5,371 nucleotides of DNA from Bacteroidota bacterium (lineage in GTDB: Bacteria > Bacteroidota > Bacteroidia > UKL13-3): assembly GCA_947460565.1 (NCBI GenBank), contig CANHJJ010000155.1, forward strand, positions 1-5,371. The letters are read 5' to 3'. This document shows, one piece after another, positions 1-5,283 of this stretch (within the stretch, counting starts at the first letter, position 1; every line of letters begins with the position of its first letter). The translations under genes and the position numbers were made by a program. Below the pieces are notes generated by a model. That model did no database searches. It was not told the DNA's origin and saw only the letters and a list, made by a program, of their open reading frames with translations.

Positions 1-37
1 CTGACCTGACTTTCACGACACGACAGACAGAACGCCA

Positions 38-174
38 GCTGGTAACAGCGGTTTGGCAAAATTGGCGGTTCAGTGCTTCGTATGACAGTTTTGTGGGTAA
101 ACAAACATTAGTGCTTCGAACGAACTTTGGTGCTGAAAATCGCCAACTTCGCCAAGCCGCAAATCGTTATAAGC
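38..174 (+). repeat. attC-like inverted-repeat element 1 (left boundary of cassette A)
   Basis: This 137-base imperfect inverted repeat begins with GCTGGTAAC (38-46) and ends with GTTATAAGC (166-174), which are complementary except at two positions. Inside these ends, GCGG-TTTGGC (48-57) faces GCCAAGCCGC (151-160), and TTGGCG (62-67) faces CGCCAA (141-146). The centre is variable and contains GTTCAGTGCTT (68-78), which recurs in element 3. The last 44 bases align closely with the end of element 2 (shared GCTGAAA, CTTCGC, AAGCC and CGTTATA). Paired outer and inner arms with a variable middle are the known architecture of integron attC sites. The core GTTATAA departs from the classical GTTRRRY, so the name attC-like is an inference. 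It would end an upstream cassette whose gene is outside the window; bases 1-37 show no identifiable gene. Confidence 0.6.
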
Positions 175-219
175 CATTTTAAACCGACAGATAACAATCA
201 ATTTAACCTAGTTTTTTTG

Positions 220-227
220 TAAATTTG
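220..227 (+). promoter_or_regulatory. Probable -7 promoter box for the antitoxin-Fic operon
   Basis: TAAATTTG matches the Bacteroidota -7 consensus TAnnTTTG at all fixed positions. It lies 23 bases before the antitoxin ATG at 251 and 45 bases inside the cassette boundary. I see no clear TTTG -33 box at the usual 19-21 base spacing, so the call rests on the -7 box and position. Transcription would start near 233-235, giving a short leader containing AAGGATTTAGGAAA. Confidence 0.5.
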
Positions 228-250
228 AAAAGGATTTAGGAAATGAAAAT

Positions 251-472
251 ATGTATAACACAATAGAAATAGACCGAAGTAAACTGACAATAATGGGGGT
301 TAAGTTTTCGGACTTGAAAACCCTAGAAAGCACAGCAAACGCCCTGGGGAGTAATATGTTTGAAGGTTTTAAACCGACATCAAAAGGTATTGAGATCATA
401 AGGGACTATGTGACAGGAAAAATATCTCTAACAGAACTTGTGGCATTCGCCAAACAAAAAGCCTATGTCTAA
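251..472 (+). CDS. VbhA-like antitoxin of the Fic toxin (class I Fic inhibitor)
   Basis: This 73-residue protein lies directly upstream of a Fic-domain gene. Residues 34-39 read SNMFEG, which fits the inhibitory-helix motif [S/T]xxxE[G/N] of class I Fic antitoxins. In that family the glutamate (here E38) reaches into the nucleotide pocket of the Fic partner and pairs with the second arginine of the Fic motif, blocking productive ATP binding. Residues 39-70 (GFKPTS, then a helical YVTGKISLTELV stretch) resemble the C-terminal part of VbhA-type antitoxins. The N-terminal 28 residues match nothing I recognise. The start at 251 is the only in-frame ATG near the promoter box; an ATG at 243 is out of frame and soon hits a stop. 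Its 3' end overlaps the toxin start by 8 bases, implying translational coupling. The antitoxin role is inferred from motif and position. Confidence 0.8.
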   Translation: MYNTIEIDRSKLTIMGVKFSDLKTLESTANALGSNMFEGFKPTSKGIEIIRDYVTGKISLTELVAFAKQKAYV

Positions 473-1073
473 TTCCTACAAATACGTAGACCCAGACTTC
501 AAATACACTGACCCGAATACAGGACTTTTAAGGAACTTACAGGATATTACAGACCCAGATGTATTGCTCTTTGTTGAGAGTGCTGCTGTAACAAAACGAC
601 TTCAAGAGCTTTACGAAAATCCTATAAATATCAAGGGTATTGATAGTCTTTTTGAAATTCACAGACATTTATTTCAAGACATTTACGTTTGGGCAGGCAA
701 AAAGCGGACAGTTGAAATTAGCAAAGACGGCAAACAGTTCTTCCCTATTTCACACTTTGACAACGCATTTAGATACATTGACCAATTAATTGCTGAGTTC
801 AAGCAAATTGAGCAAGACGATAAAAAACTCTTAGCCTTAAAGTTGGCAGAAATTTTAGATAACGTCAACTATTTACACCCGTTCAGAGAAGGAAACGGAC
901 GAACACAAAGAGAGTTTTTACGACTGTTGGCTTTAGAAAAAGTTTTGACACTAAATCTCAACCCGCCAGACAACAAAAATGTTTACGAACAATATATGAA
1001 AGGCACAATTAAAAGTGACCTTAGGATTTTGACAGAATTGATTTTTGAACTTATTGGCACGAATGACAAATAG
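465..1073 (+). CDS. Fic/DOC-family AMP-transferase toxin
   Basis: This cytoplasmic protein of 202 residues has a complete Fic motif, HPFREGNGRTQR at residues 138-149, matching HPFx[D/E]GNGRxxR. It includes the catalytic H138, the phosphate-binding E142-G-N-G anchor, and R146 and R149. A target-docking flap is visible at about residues 74-97 (YVWAGKKRTVEISK and following). Fic enzymes with this motif transfer AMP from ATP to a hydroxyl side chain of a protein. Relatives paired with VbhA-like antitoxins modify DNA gyrase and topoisomerase IV and stop growth; the target here is inferred only. I chose the ATG at 465, which overlaps the antitoxin stop (470-472), over a TTG at 438 deep in the antitoxin gene. 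There is no glutamate inhibitory motif within the protein itself, consistent with the separate antitoxin supplying it. No key residue is missing, so the enzyme is probably active. Confidence 0.93.
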   Translation: MSNSYKYVDPDFKYTDPNTGLLRNLQDITDPDVLLFVESAAVTKRLQELYENPINIKGIDSLFEIHRHLFQDIYVWAGKKRTVEISKDGKQFFPISHFDNAFRYIDQLIAEFKQIEQDDKKLLALKLAEILDNVNYLHPFREGNGRTQREFLRLLALEKVLTLNLNPPDNKNVYEQYMKGTIKSDLRILTELIFELIGTNDK

Positions 1074-1115
1074 AAAAACGGCTTATAACATCACCTAACC
1101 AAAAGGCGGGGTTTC

Positions 1116-1132
1116 CCCGATGAAAGATCGGG
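1116..1132. repeat. Short hairpin CCCGAT-GAAAG-ATCGGG inside element 2
   Basis: A perfect 6-base stem CCCGAT (1116-1121) and ATCGGG (1127-1132) closes a 5-base GAAAG loop. The same arms recur in the longer palindrome at 1190-1209, so the two appear to be copies of one small palindromic repeat. Strong pairing here would shape the folded single strand of element 2. Confidence 0.55.
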
Positions 1133-1189
1133 ACAGGCTTTACTCCGCAGACAGTTTAATGGTAGCCGAAATTTTTGTGCTCTGAACTA

Positions 1190-1209
1190 ATCCCGATAGC
1201 TATCGGGAT
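1190..1209. repeat. Perfect 20-base palindrome inside element 2
   Basis: ATCCCGATAGCTATCGGGAT is identical to its reverse complement over all 20 bases. It shares the CCCGAT/ATCGGG arms with the hairpin at 1116-1132. Palindromes of this kind recur between genes in Bacteroidota as far as I recall, but copy number in this genome cannot be judged from one window. It lies on the right side of the variable centre of element 2. Confidence 0.7.
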
Positions 1210-1259
1210 GCTGAAAGTCCCGCCCTTCGCAAGCCCAGAAACCGTTATAGGCAAACCGA

Positions 1260-1291
1260 TTTGGAATTCTAACACCTAATACGTATCTTTG
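1260..1291 (+). promoter_or_regulatory. Bacteroidota-type promoter of the DUF6364-PIN operon
   Basis: A -33 box TTTG (1260-1263) and a -7 box TATCTTTG (1284-1291) are separated by 20 bases. This matches the Bacteroidota consensus TTTG, 19-21 bases, TAnnTTTG at every fixed position. It begins 8 bases after the end of element 2, so the cassette carries its own promoter. Transcription should start near 1297-1299. That rules against the GTG at 1291 as the start codon and supports the ATG at 1309 with a leader of about 10 bases. Confidence 0.75.
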
Positions 1292-1308
1292 TGAAAAATA
1301 CACGTATC

Positions 1309-1551
1309 ATGACAACTAAACTAACCTTGACAGTAGAAAAGTCAATTATAGAAAGGGCAAAATCATACGCCAAAAACACCGGAAGAAGTTTATCTGAACT
1401 TATTGAAAATTACTTGGAGACAATAACTCAAGAAAGTGGAGAAGACCAACTATCACCTAAACTTAAGAAAATTGTTGGTGCGGTTAAACTTCCAAAGAAC
1501 TTTGACGAAAAGAAAGAATTACGCTCTTATTTAGAAAAAAAGCACTTATGA
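1309..1551 (+). CDS. DUF6364-like antitoxin of the PIN toxin
   Basis: This 80-residue protein is read from the ATG at 1309. An in-frame GTG at 1291 would add six residues but overlaps the -7 promoter box, so I reject it. Residues 1-34 (TTKLTLTVEKSIIERAKSYA, then GRSLSELIENYL) form a beta strand followed by two helices. This is the ribbon-helix-helix pattern of DNA-binding antitoxins, close to the DUF6364 family as I recognise it. The charged C-terminal half (about 45-80: PKLKKIVGAVKLP, then EKKELRSYLEKKH) would wrap and neutralise the toxin. The stop overlaps the toxin ATG (ATGA at 1548-1551), typical of coupled type II modules. By family analogy it should repress its own promoter as a complex with the toxin; I could not identify an operator. 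Confidence 0.82.
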   Translation: MTTKLTLTVEKSIIERAKSYAKNTGRSLSELIENYLETITQESGEDQLSPKLKKIVGAVKLPKNFDEKKELRSYLEKKHL

Positions 1552-1961
1552 AAAAGGTATTTCTTGACACTAATATAATTGTTGACCTAATCGCAGATAG
1601 AAGACCTTTTAGTAAATATGCTATTGAAATATTTAACAAAGCTGAAGAAAAGAAAATTGAAATATTTACTTCTTCTCATTCAATAGCTACGACACACTAC
1701 TTATTCAAAAAATATCTTGACGAAAAACCTTTACGTAAAGTTTTATATAATCTGCTTGACTATTTAACAGTTGTACCAGTAGACATCGATGTTTTAAAAA
1801 AGGGACTACGTTCTAAACATAAGGACTTTGAAGATGCTATACAAATATTATGTGCATCATCTATAGAAAAAATAGACTGCATAGTTACTCGTAATACCAA
1901 AGACTTCAAAGACTCTGAAATACTCGTTATGACACCTGATGAATTATGTATTAAACTATAA
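1548..1961 (+). CDS. PIN-domain ribonuclease toxin (VapC-like, PIN_3 type)
   Basis: This 137-residue single-domain protein opens with FLDTNIIVDL (D7 the first metal ligand), the signature start of PIN nucleases. DFEDA at 93-97 gives the acidic pair E95/D96, and the closing VTRNTKDF at 113-120 contributes D119. The arrangement, including the VVPVD strand at 75-79 and the final TPDEL, is that of the PIN_3 branch. PIN toxins cut RNA in a magnesium-dependent way, often tRNA or the ribosomal sarcin-ricin loop; the target here cannot be told from sequence. All acidic ligands expected for the branch are present, so it is probably active. It overlaps the antitoxin gene by 4 bases (ATGA) and element 3 starts 9 bases after its stop. 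Confidence 0.9.
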   Translation: MKKVFLDTNIIVDLIADRRPFSKYAIEIFNKAEEKKIEIFTSSHSIATTHYLFKKYLDEKPLRKVLYNLLDYLTVVPVDIDVLKKGLRSKHKDFEDAIQILCASSIEKIDCIVTRNTKDFKDSEILVMTPDELCIKL

Positions 1962-1970
1962 AGTCGGCCA

Positions 1971-2107
1971 GCCTATAACAGGGGTTTTGCGTCAGGCGGG
2001 CTGACGTGTAAACTTGCAAGTGTCAACTTCTTATTTACCTTAGTCGTGGGTTGACAGTTCAGTGCTTTGGTATCGCGGCCTTCGTTTGCGCGCAAACCGT
2101 TAAAACC
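1971..2107 (+). repeat. attC-like inverted-repeat element 3 (right end of the array, degenerate core)
   Basis: It starts with GCCTATAAC (1971-1979), the best match to the complement of the element 2 end. It closes with CGCAAACCGTTAAAACC (2091-2107), where the core reads GTTAAAA rather than GTTATAR. The arm GGTTTTGCG (1983-1991) faces CGCAAACC (2091-2098). Within the last section, 21 of 31 positions match element 1 (ATCGC, CTTCG, CGCAAA, CGTTA). GTTCAGTGCTT (2057-2067) is shared with the centre of element 1, and the length of 137 bases is the same. A small perfect hairpin GTCAG-GCGGG-CTGAC lies at 1991-2005. No cassette gene follows it on the plus strand, so it may be the fixed or decayed end of the array. 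Confidence 0.55.
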
Positions 2108-2307
2108 AAATCCACCTTTGTTATAGATATCGCCTCAAGGGCGAAAAGCGATTACGCTAAAGCGTGTGGCCTGTATGGTTTGATTAGAATTTCAAAAAAA
2201 AGTTTCCATGTAGCCCGCATAATGGCATCAGACAAAGGTCCAGGGCTCATTTGGTTAGAATATACAAACTTGTTTGGGGTTAGGGATAAATTTACTTGTT
2301 TTGCAGT
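2108..2307. other. Intergenic stretch with no recognised gene
   Basis: About 200 bases between element 3 and the phosphatase gene hold no RNA gene, repeat or protein that I recognise. A plus-strand frame is open from 2051 to 2311, but it begins inside element 3 with TTG, its product resembles no family, and it is probably chance. A weak -7-like TAAATTTA (2287-2294) lies 13 bases before the GTG at 2308 without a well-spaced TTTG partner, so the promoter of the phosphatase operon is only a guess. Two 4-base stems (2131-2143 and 2147-2158) are too short to mean much. Confidence 0.5.
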
Positions 2308-2940
2308 GTGAAAAAATTGCTTCAACACAATAAAACCTATTTCATCTCTTATTTTTTATTGTTTATAGTGGCGCTTGTCATTCAGTTTTCATACAGCAAA
2401 ACCGATATTTCCATTTTCGTAAACGCCCACTATTCTGATTTTTTAGACTTTGTCTGCCAATACGGAACCTACATGGGTGATGGGCTTTTTGTGCTGGTGG
2501 CTAGTATGTTCCTCAGTTTTAATAATAAAAAATTAGGAGTTGCTAGTGTATTTGCTTATACCATTAGTTCATTAATTGTACAAGGTCTGAAGCACTTGGT
2601 TTTTGATGATAGAAACCGTCCCTCAAAATTTTTGGACATGACTCAAATGCATGTGGTGCCTGGTGTTGAAATTCACCATTTCAACAGCTTTCCCTCAGGT
2701 CACACGGCTGCAGCCTTTGCCTTTTTCACCATGTTGGCTTTGTTTTACCAAAAACCCGGGTTTCAAATACTATGTTTGTTATTAGCAATTTTCACAGCTT
2801 ACACCAGGATATATCTATTGCAACACTTTTTTCAGGACACGCTCGTAGGTTCTGCGATTGGTGTTGCCACAAGTGTGCTGGTGTATGAATGGCTTATTGA
2901 AAAGAATAAAATAGCTGCTATTACTTCAAAAATCAGATAA
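2308..2940 (+). CDS. PAP2-family membrane phosphatase
   Basis: This integral membrane protein of 210 residues carries the three PAP2 phosphatase signatures. K95 with R104-P105 forms motif 1, with eight residues between K and RP instead of the common six, a spacing I associate with Bacteroidota members. FPSGHTAA (P129-S130-G131-H132) is motif 2. R167-x5-H173-x3-D177 is motif 3, with H173 the expected nucleophile. About five or six hydrophobic segments are visible (11-30, 58-70, 78-94, 134-148, 152-165, 178-195), and the active site should face the periplasm. Family members dephosphorylate lipid phosphates such as undecaprenyl diphosphate, phosphatidylglycerol phosphate or lipid A; the substrate is not decidable here. 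I place the start at GTG 2308; a TTG at 2296 would add four residues and no ATG occurs before motif 1. The next gene starts on the following base. Confidence 0.9.
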   Translation: MKKLLQHNKTYFISYFLLFIVALVIQFSYSKTDISIFVNAHYSDFLDFVCQYGTYMGDGLFVLVASMFLSFNNKKLGVASVFAYTISSLIVQGLKHLVFDDRNRPSKFLDMTQMHVVPGVEIHHFNSFPSGHTAAAFAFFTMLALFYQKPGFQILCLLLAIFTAYTRIYLLQHFFQDTLVGSAIGVATSVLVYEWLIEKNKIAAITSKIR

Positions 2941-4593
2941 ATGCTTCAACTTATTAAAAAATATGATTATGCCGTGGTGTCTTTGTGGGCTGCCATATTG
3001 TTTTTACCCTTCTTAGGGGCTGTTCATTTGTTTGATTGGGATGAGATAAACTTTGCTGAATCGGCAAGGGAAATGATGGTAACGGGCAACTATCAAAAAG
3101 TGCAAATCAATTACCAATCGTTTTGGGAAAAGCCTCCCCTATTCTTTTGGCTGCAAGCAGTAAGCATGAAAATATGCGGAGTGAATGAATATGCAGCTCG
3201 CTTCCCTAATGCTTTGGTTGGTATTATTACCTTGCTATTGGTTTACTCATTTTCGAAAAAACGTTTTGGAAGAAAAATCGCTTTTCTTTGGGTGTTTTGT
3301 ATTACAGGTGCCATCACCCCGCATTTGTATTTTAAAAGTGGCATTATTGACCCCCTTTACAACCTATTTATTTTCTTGGCGGTTTATGTGTTACATCTTT
3401 TTTCATTGGAAAAGGATGAGAAGAAAAAAACTAGCTACTCCCTCCTATTGGGTGCTGCCGTGGGGCTTGCTATATTAACAAAAGGACCTGTAGCGCTCAT
3501 CATTGTGCTATTGACCCTGTTTGTTTATTTGGCATTTACTTCTTTCAAATTTTTCTTTTCCATTAAACATTTTCTGCTGGTTACGATCACAGCCCTTGGC
3601 ATAAGCTTGTTTTGGTTTGCTTTTGAATTGTATAGCAATGGTTTTACTTTTATTAATGAGTTTGTGAGCTATCAAGCTGATTTGTTTAAGAATCCTGTGG
3701 CCGACCACGGGCAGCCTTTTTATTATCATCCATTGGTACTATTGTTTGGGGCTTTTCCAGTTTCAATTTTTGCAATTAAAGGATTGGTAAAAAGGAACCT
3801 AAATGCAAGCAATGCTCAAGATAATTTCTATCTATTTATGATGATTTTATTTTGGGTGGTTTTGATTCTATTTTCTATCGTAAAAACCAAAATTGTACAC
3901 TACTCGTCTTGTTGCTATTTGCCACTCACTTTTATGGCTGCGCATCAAATCAATGGTTTCGTTTTTGGAGATAAAAAGATGGCGAAATGGCAAATTGTTT
4001 TGTTTGCTTTTATCGGTGCAGTATTAGCTATGCTGATAGGCATTCTGCCATTTACTGATGTATTAAAACACAATATGATTCCAATGATTAAAGATGATTT
4101 TGCGGTGGCTTGTTTAAGTGTGGATGCAAGTTGGAATGGATATGAGTTTATGCTAGGCAGTATGCTGCTTTCTATGGTGTTTGTAACCTGTTATTACTTG
4201 TTTAGAAATGAAAGCGCCAAGGGCTTTATGCTCATCTTGTTTTTTATAGCTACTTTTTTACCTGCCTTGCTACGATTGGTGGCCCCAAAAATTGAAGAAT
4301 ACTCGCAGAGACCTGCTATTGAGTTTTTTGAAAACATTGCTGGTAAAGACTGTTATGTGTGCACCCCTGGTTACCGAAGCTATGCAACTTATTTTTATGC
4401 CAAAGTAATGCCTCAAAGGAATGATAAATACTATGATGAAAACTGGCTAAAAACGGGAGACATAGACAAGCCTGTGTATTTTGTGATGCATGTGGGTGGC
4501 TCCAAGGACCATGTAAATGATGAAATGAGTCTGTTGTATACCAAAGGTGGTTTTGAATTTTATAAAAGGGAAATTCCTGCGAAAAAGCCTTAG
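2941..4593 (+). CDS. ArnT/PMT-type GT-C glycosyltransferase, inner membrane
   Basis: This 550-residue protein has a dozen or so hydrophobic segments and a soluble C-terminal part (about 449-550). Loop 1 carries DWDEINFAESAREM (32-45), with the acidic D34-E35 that is catalytic in GT-C enzymes of the ArnT and PMT families. WEKPPLFFW (62-70), EYAARFPNAL (83-92), IIDP (135-138), TKGPVAL (180-186) and KTKIVHY (315-321) follow in the order seen in ArnT-like proteins. Such enzymes move a sugar from a polyprenyl-phosphate carrier to lipid A, a glycan or a protein on the periplasmic side. Donor and acceptor are unknown here, so arnT would be overprecise. The ATG directly abuts the phosphatase stop, which points to one transcript and a shared role in envelope glycolipid chemistry. 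No frameshift or missing core motif is seen. Confidence 0.87.
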   Translation: MLQLIKKYDYAVVSLWAAILFLPFLGAVHLFDWDEINFAESAREMMVTGNYQKVQINYQSFWEKPPLFFWLQAVSMKICGVNEYAARFPNALVGIITLLLVYSFSKKRFGRKIAFLWVFCITGAITPHLYFKSGIIDPLYNLFIFLAVYVLHLFSLEKDEKKKTSYSLLLGAAVGLAILTKGPVALIIVLLTLFVYLAFTSFKFFFSIKHFLLVTITALGISLFWFAFELYSNGFTFINEFVSYQADLFKNPVADHGQPFYYHPLVLLFGAFPVSIFAIKGLVKRNLNASNAQDNFYLFMMILFWVVLILFSIVKTKIVHYSSCCYLPLTFMAAHQINGFVFGDKKMAKWQIVLFAFIGAVLAMLIGILPFTDVLKHNMIPMIKDDFAVACLSVDASWNGYEFMLGSMLLSMVFVTCYYLFRNESAKGFMLILFFIATFLPALLRLVAPKIEEYSQRPAIEFFENIAGKDCYVCTPGYRSYATYFYAKVMPQRNDKYYDENWLKTGDIDKPVYFVMHVGGSKDHVNDEMSLLYTKGGFEFYKREIPAKKP

Positions 4594-4595
4594 TA

Positions 4596-5255
4596 CTAAT
4601 ACTGGTAATACTTTACCGTCACATTATTCTTTTTGCTAAAAGCTATTTCAGTTTTGCTTTGAGGCTGAAGAGAATAGTTGAATCCTACCGAACTGCTATC
4701 TGACTTAATATCTTCCCAATCTGTTTTGCTCGAAAAGTCTTCTGAGAACTCGCGCTCAGGATCGATGGCCGGGGTTCTAAAATTATTGTTGTGAAAAAAA
4801 TCAAAAATATATTTTTTCATATAGTCTTCCCTTTGTAAGTCAGTTGCATAATTGCCACCTCCATCAAAAGCTTCGGCTAAAATTTGCAAACAAGGAAAAT
4901 TATCGTGGTAAATTTCTACACCTTGTGCATTTCTGATAGTAAAATCAATTGTAGAACTGTAATAGTGCTCCCCATTAAGTACAATTTTAAATACATCCTT
5001 GGATTTTGAATTTGAAAAATTCCTCATAACAGATTTTTCAAAAAGTATTTTTCTGCTTGAAATGGCAGTATCTACCTCTGTATGATAAGACATTTCTTTG
5101 GTAGACATTCCCTCGTAATGCTTTGATATTTCAGGTATTTTATAATTTAAACTATCATTTACATTTTCGTCTAAATCGTAATTATAAGCATTGTCCTGAC
5201 TGCCACAAGCTGACAAAACTAGTAGCAATATCAAACAATAAAGGTGTATCTTCAT
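4596..5255 (-). CDS. Unrecognised lipoprotein
   Basis: The first 17 residues form a clear lipoprotein signal: a short basic start (MKIH), a hydrophobic core (LILLLVL) and the lipobox L14-S15-A16-C17, so the mature protein of 203 residues should begin at a lipidated C17 and be membrane-anchored. The tether region to about residue 65 is polar and acidic (DLDEN, NVNDS). The middle (88-120: VFKIVLNGEHYYS, TIDFTIRNAQGVEIYHDNF) alternates like beta strands, and the end (193-219) is strand-like again with a tyrosine-rich tail. I do not recognise the family. It converges on the glycosyltransferase with 2 bases between the stop codons and no terminator hairpin between them. The partial gene at the right edge ends 28 bases upstream on the same strand, so the two are probably co-transcribed. 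Confidence 0.85.
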   Translation of the reverse strand: MKIHLYCLILLLVLSACGSQDNAYNYDLDENVNDSLNYKIPEISKHYEGMSTKEMSYHTEVDTAISSRKILFEKSVMRNFSNSKSKDVFKIVLNGEHYYSSTIDFTIRNAQGVEIYHDNFPCLQILAEAFDGGGNYATDLQREDYMKKYIFDFFHNNNFRTPAIDPEREFSEDFSSKTDWEDIKSDSSSVGFNYSLQPQSKTEIAFSKKNNVTVKYYQY

Positions 5256-5283
5256 ACGAGCAAAATAATTTTTTTTAATAAAA

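Larger units (their letters stand above)
167..1244 (+). mobile_element. Putative cassette A: antitoxin-Fic module plus its 3' attC-like element
   Basis: If recombination occurs after the G of GTT, as at integron attC sites, the unit between elements 1 and 2 is about 1.08 kb. It holds a promoter-like box, a VbhA-like antitoxin gene, a Fic toxin gene and most of element 2. Gene orientation relative to the elements matches an integron cassette, with the attC-like site downstream of the genes. Toxin-antitoxin modules with their own promoters are well known in large chromosomal integrons. Mobility is not shown by this sequence: there is no integrase here and no empty site to compare. Confidence 0.45.
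1081..1252 (+). repeat. attC-like inverted-repeat element 2 (between cassettes A and B)
   Basis: The element starts 7 bases after the Fic stop with GCTTATAAC (1081-1089) and ends with GTTATAGGC (1244-1252), complementary at eight of nine positions. Inner arms also pair: AAGGCGGGGTTTC (1103-1115) against GAAAGTCCCGCCCTT (1213-1227), imperfectly. Its last 42 bases resemble the end of element 1. It is 172 bases long, against 137 for the other two. The surplus is roughly accounted for by two short hairpins built from the same CCCGAT/ATCGGG arms (1116-1132 and 1190-1209). Position and structure fit an integron-type attC site separating two gene cassettes; the core GTTATAG is not the classical GTTRRRY. 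Confidence 0.62.
1245..2099 (+). mobile_element. Putative cassette B: DUF6364-PIN module plus its 3' attC-like element
   Basis: Using the same cleavage rule as for cassette A, the unit between elements 2 and 3 is 855 bases. It contains a well-formed promoter, an antitoxin gene, a PIN toxin gene and most of element 3. It has the same orientation as cassette A. A second complete toxin-antitoxin module bounded by related elements makes chance placement less likely and supports a cassette array. Excision or movement is not demonstrated. Confidence 0.45.

Noticed and set aside
3..182. A plus-strand frame open for 59 codons from the left edge through element 1 to a TAA.
   Set aside because: It runs through the whole inverted repeat, shows no in-frame ATG, and its product resembles no family. 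An open frame of this length arises by chance often enough among six frames.
438..464. A longer Fic protein starting at TTG 438.
   Set aside because: The added nine residues come from a frame wholly inside the antitoxin gene, while the ATG at 465 gives the usual short stop-start overlap of toxin-antitoxin pairs.
1081..1252. Element 2 as a simple transcription terminator of the Fic operon.
   Set aside because: Its hairpins are not followed by a T-tract, and the same end sequences recur around other genes with a recombination-site layout, which a terminator would not explain.
1..2107. A CRISPR array, because of the repeated elements.
   Set aside because: The repeats are 137-172 bases, diverged, and separated by full operons, not by short uniform spacers.
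2051..2311. An 86-codon plus-strand open frame starting with TTG inside element 3.
   Set aside because: It begins within the repeat, overlaps the PAP2 start in another frame, lacks a promoter or ribosome site, and the minus strand of the same stretch is almost as open, so coding is doubtful.
3185..3729. Open frames of 97 codons (plus, 3185-3478) and 73 codons (minus, 3508-3729) inside the glycosyltransferase gene.
   Set aside because: Both overlap a long, clearly coding gene with conserved motifs and are shadows of it.
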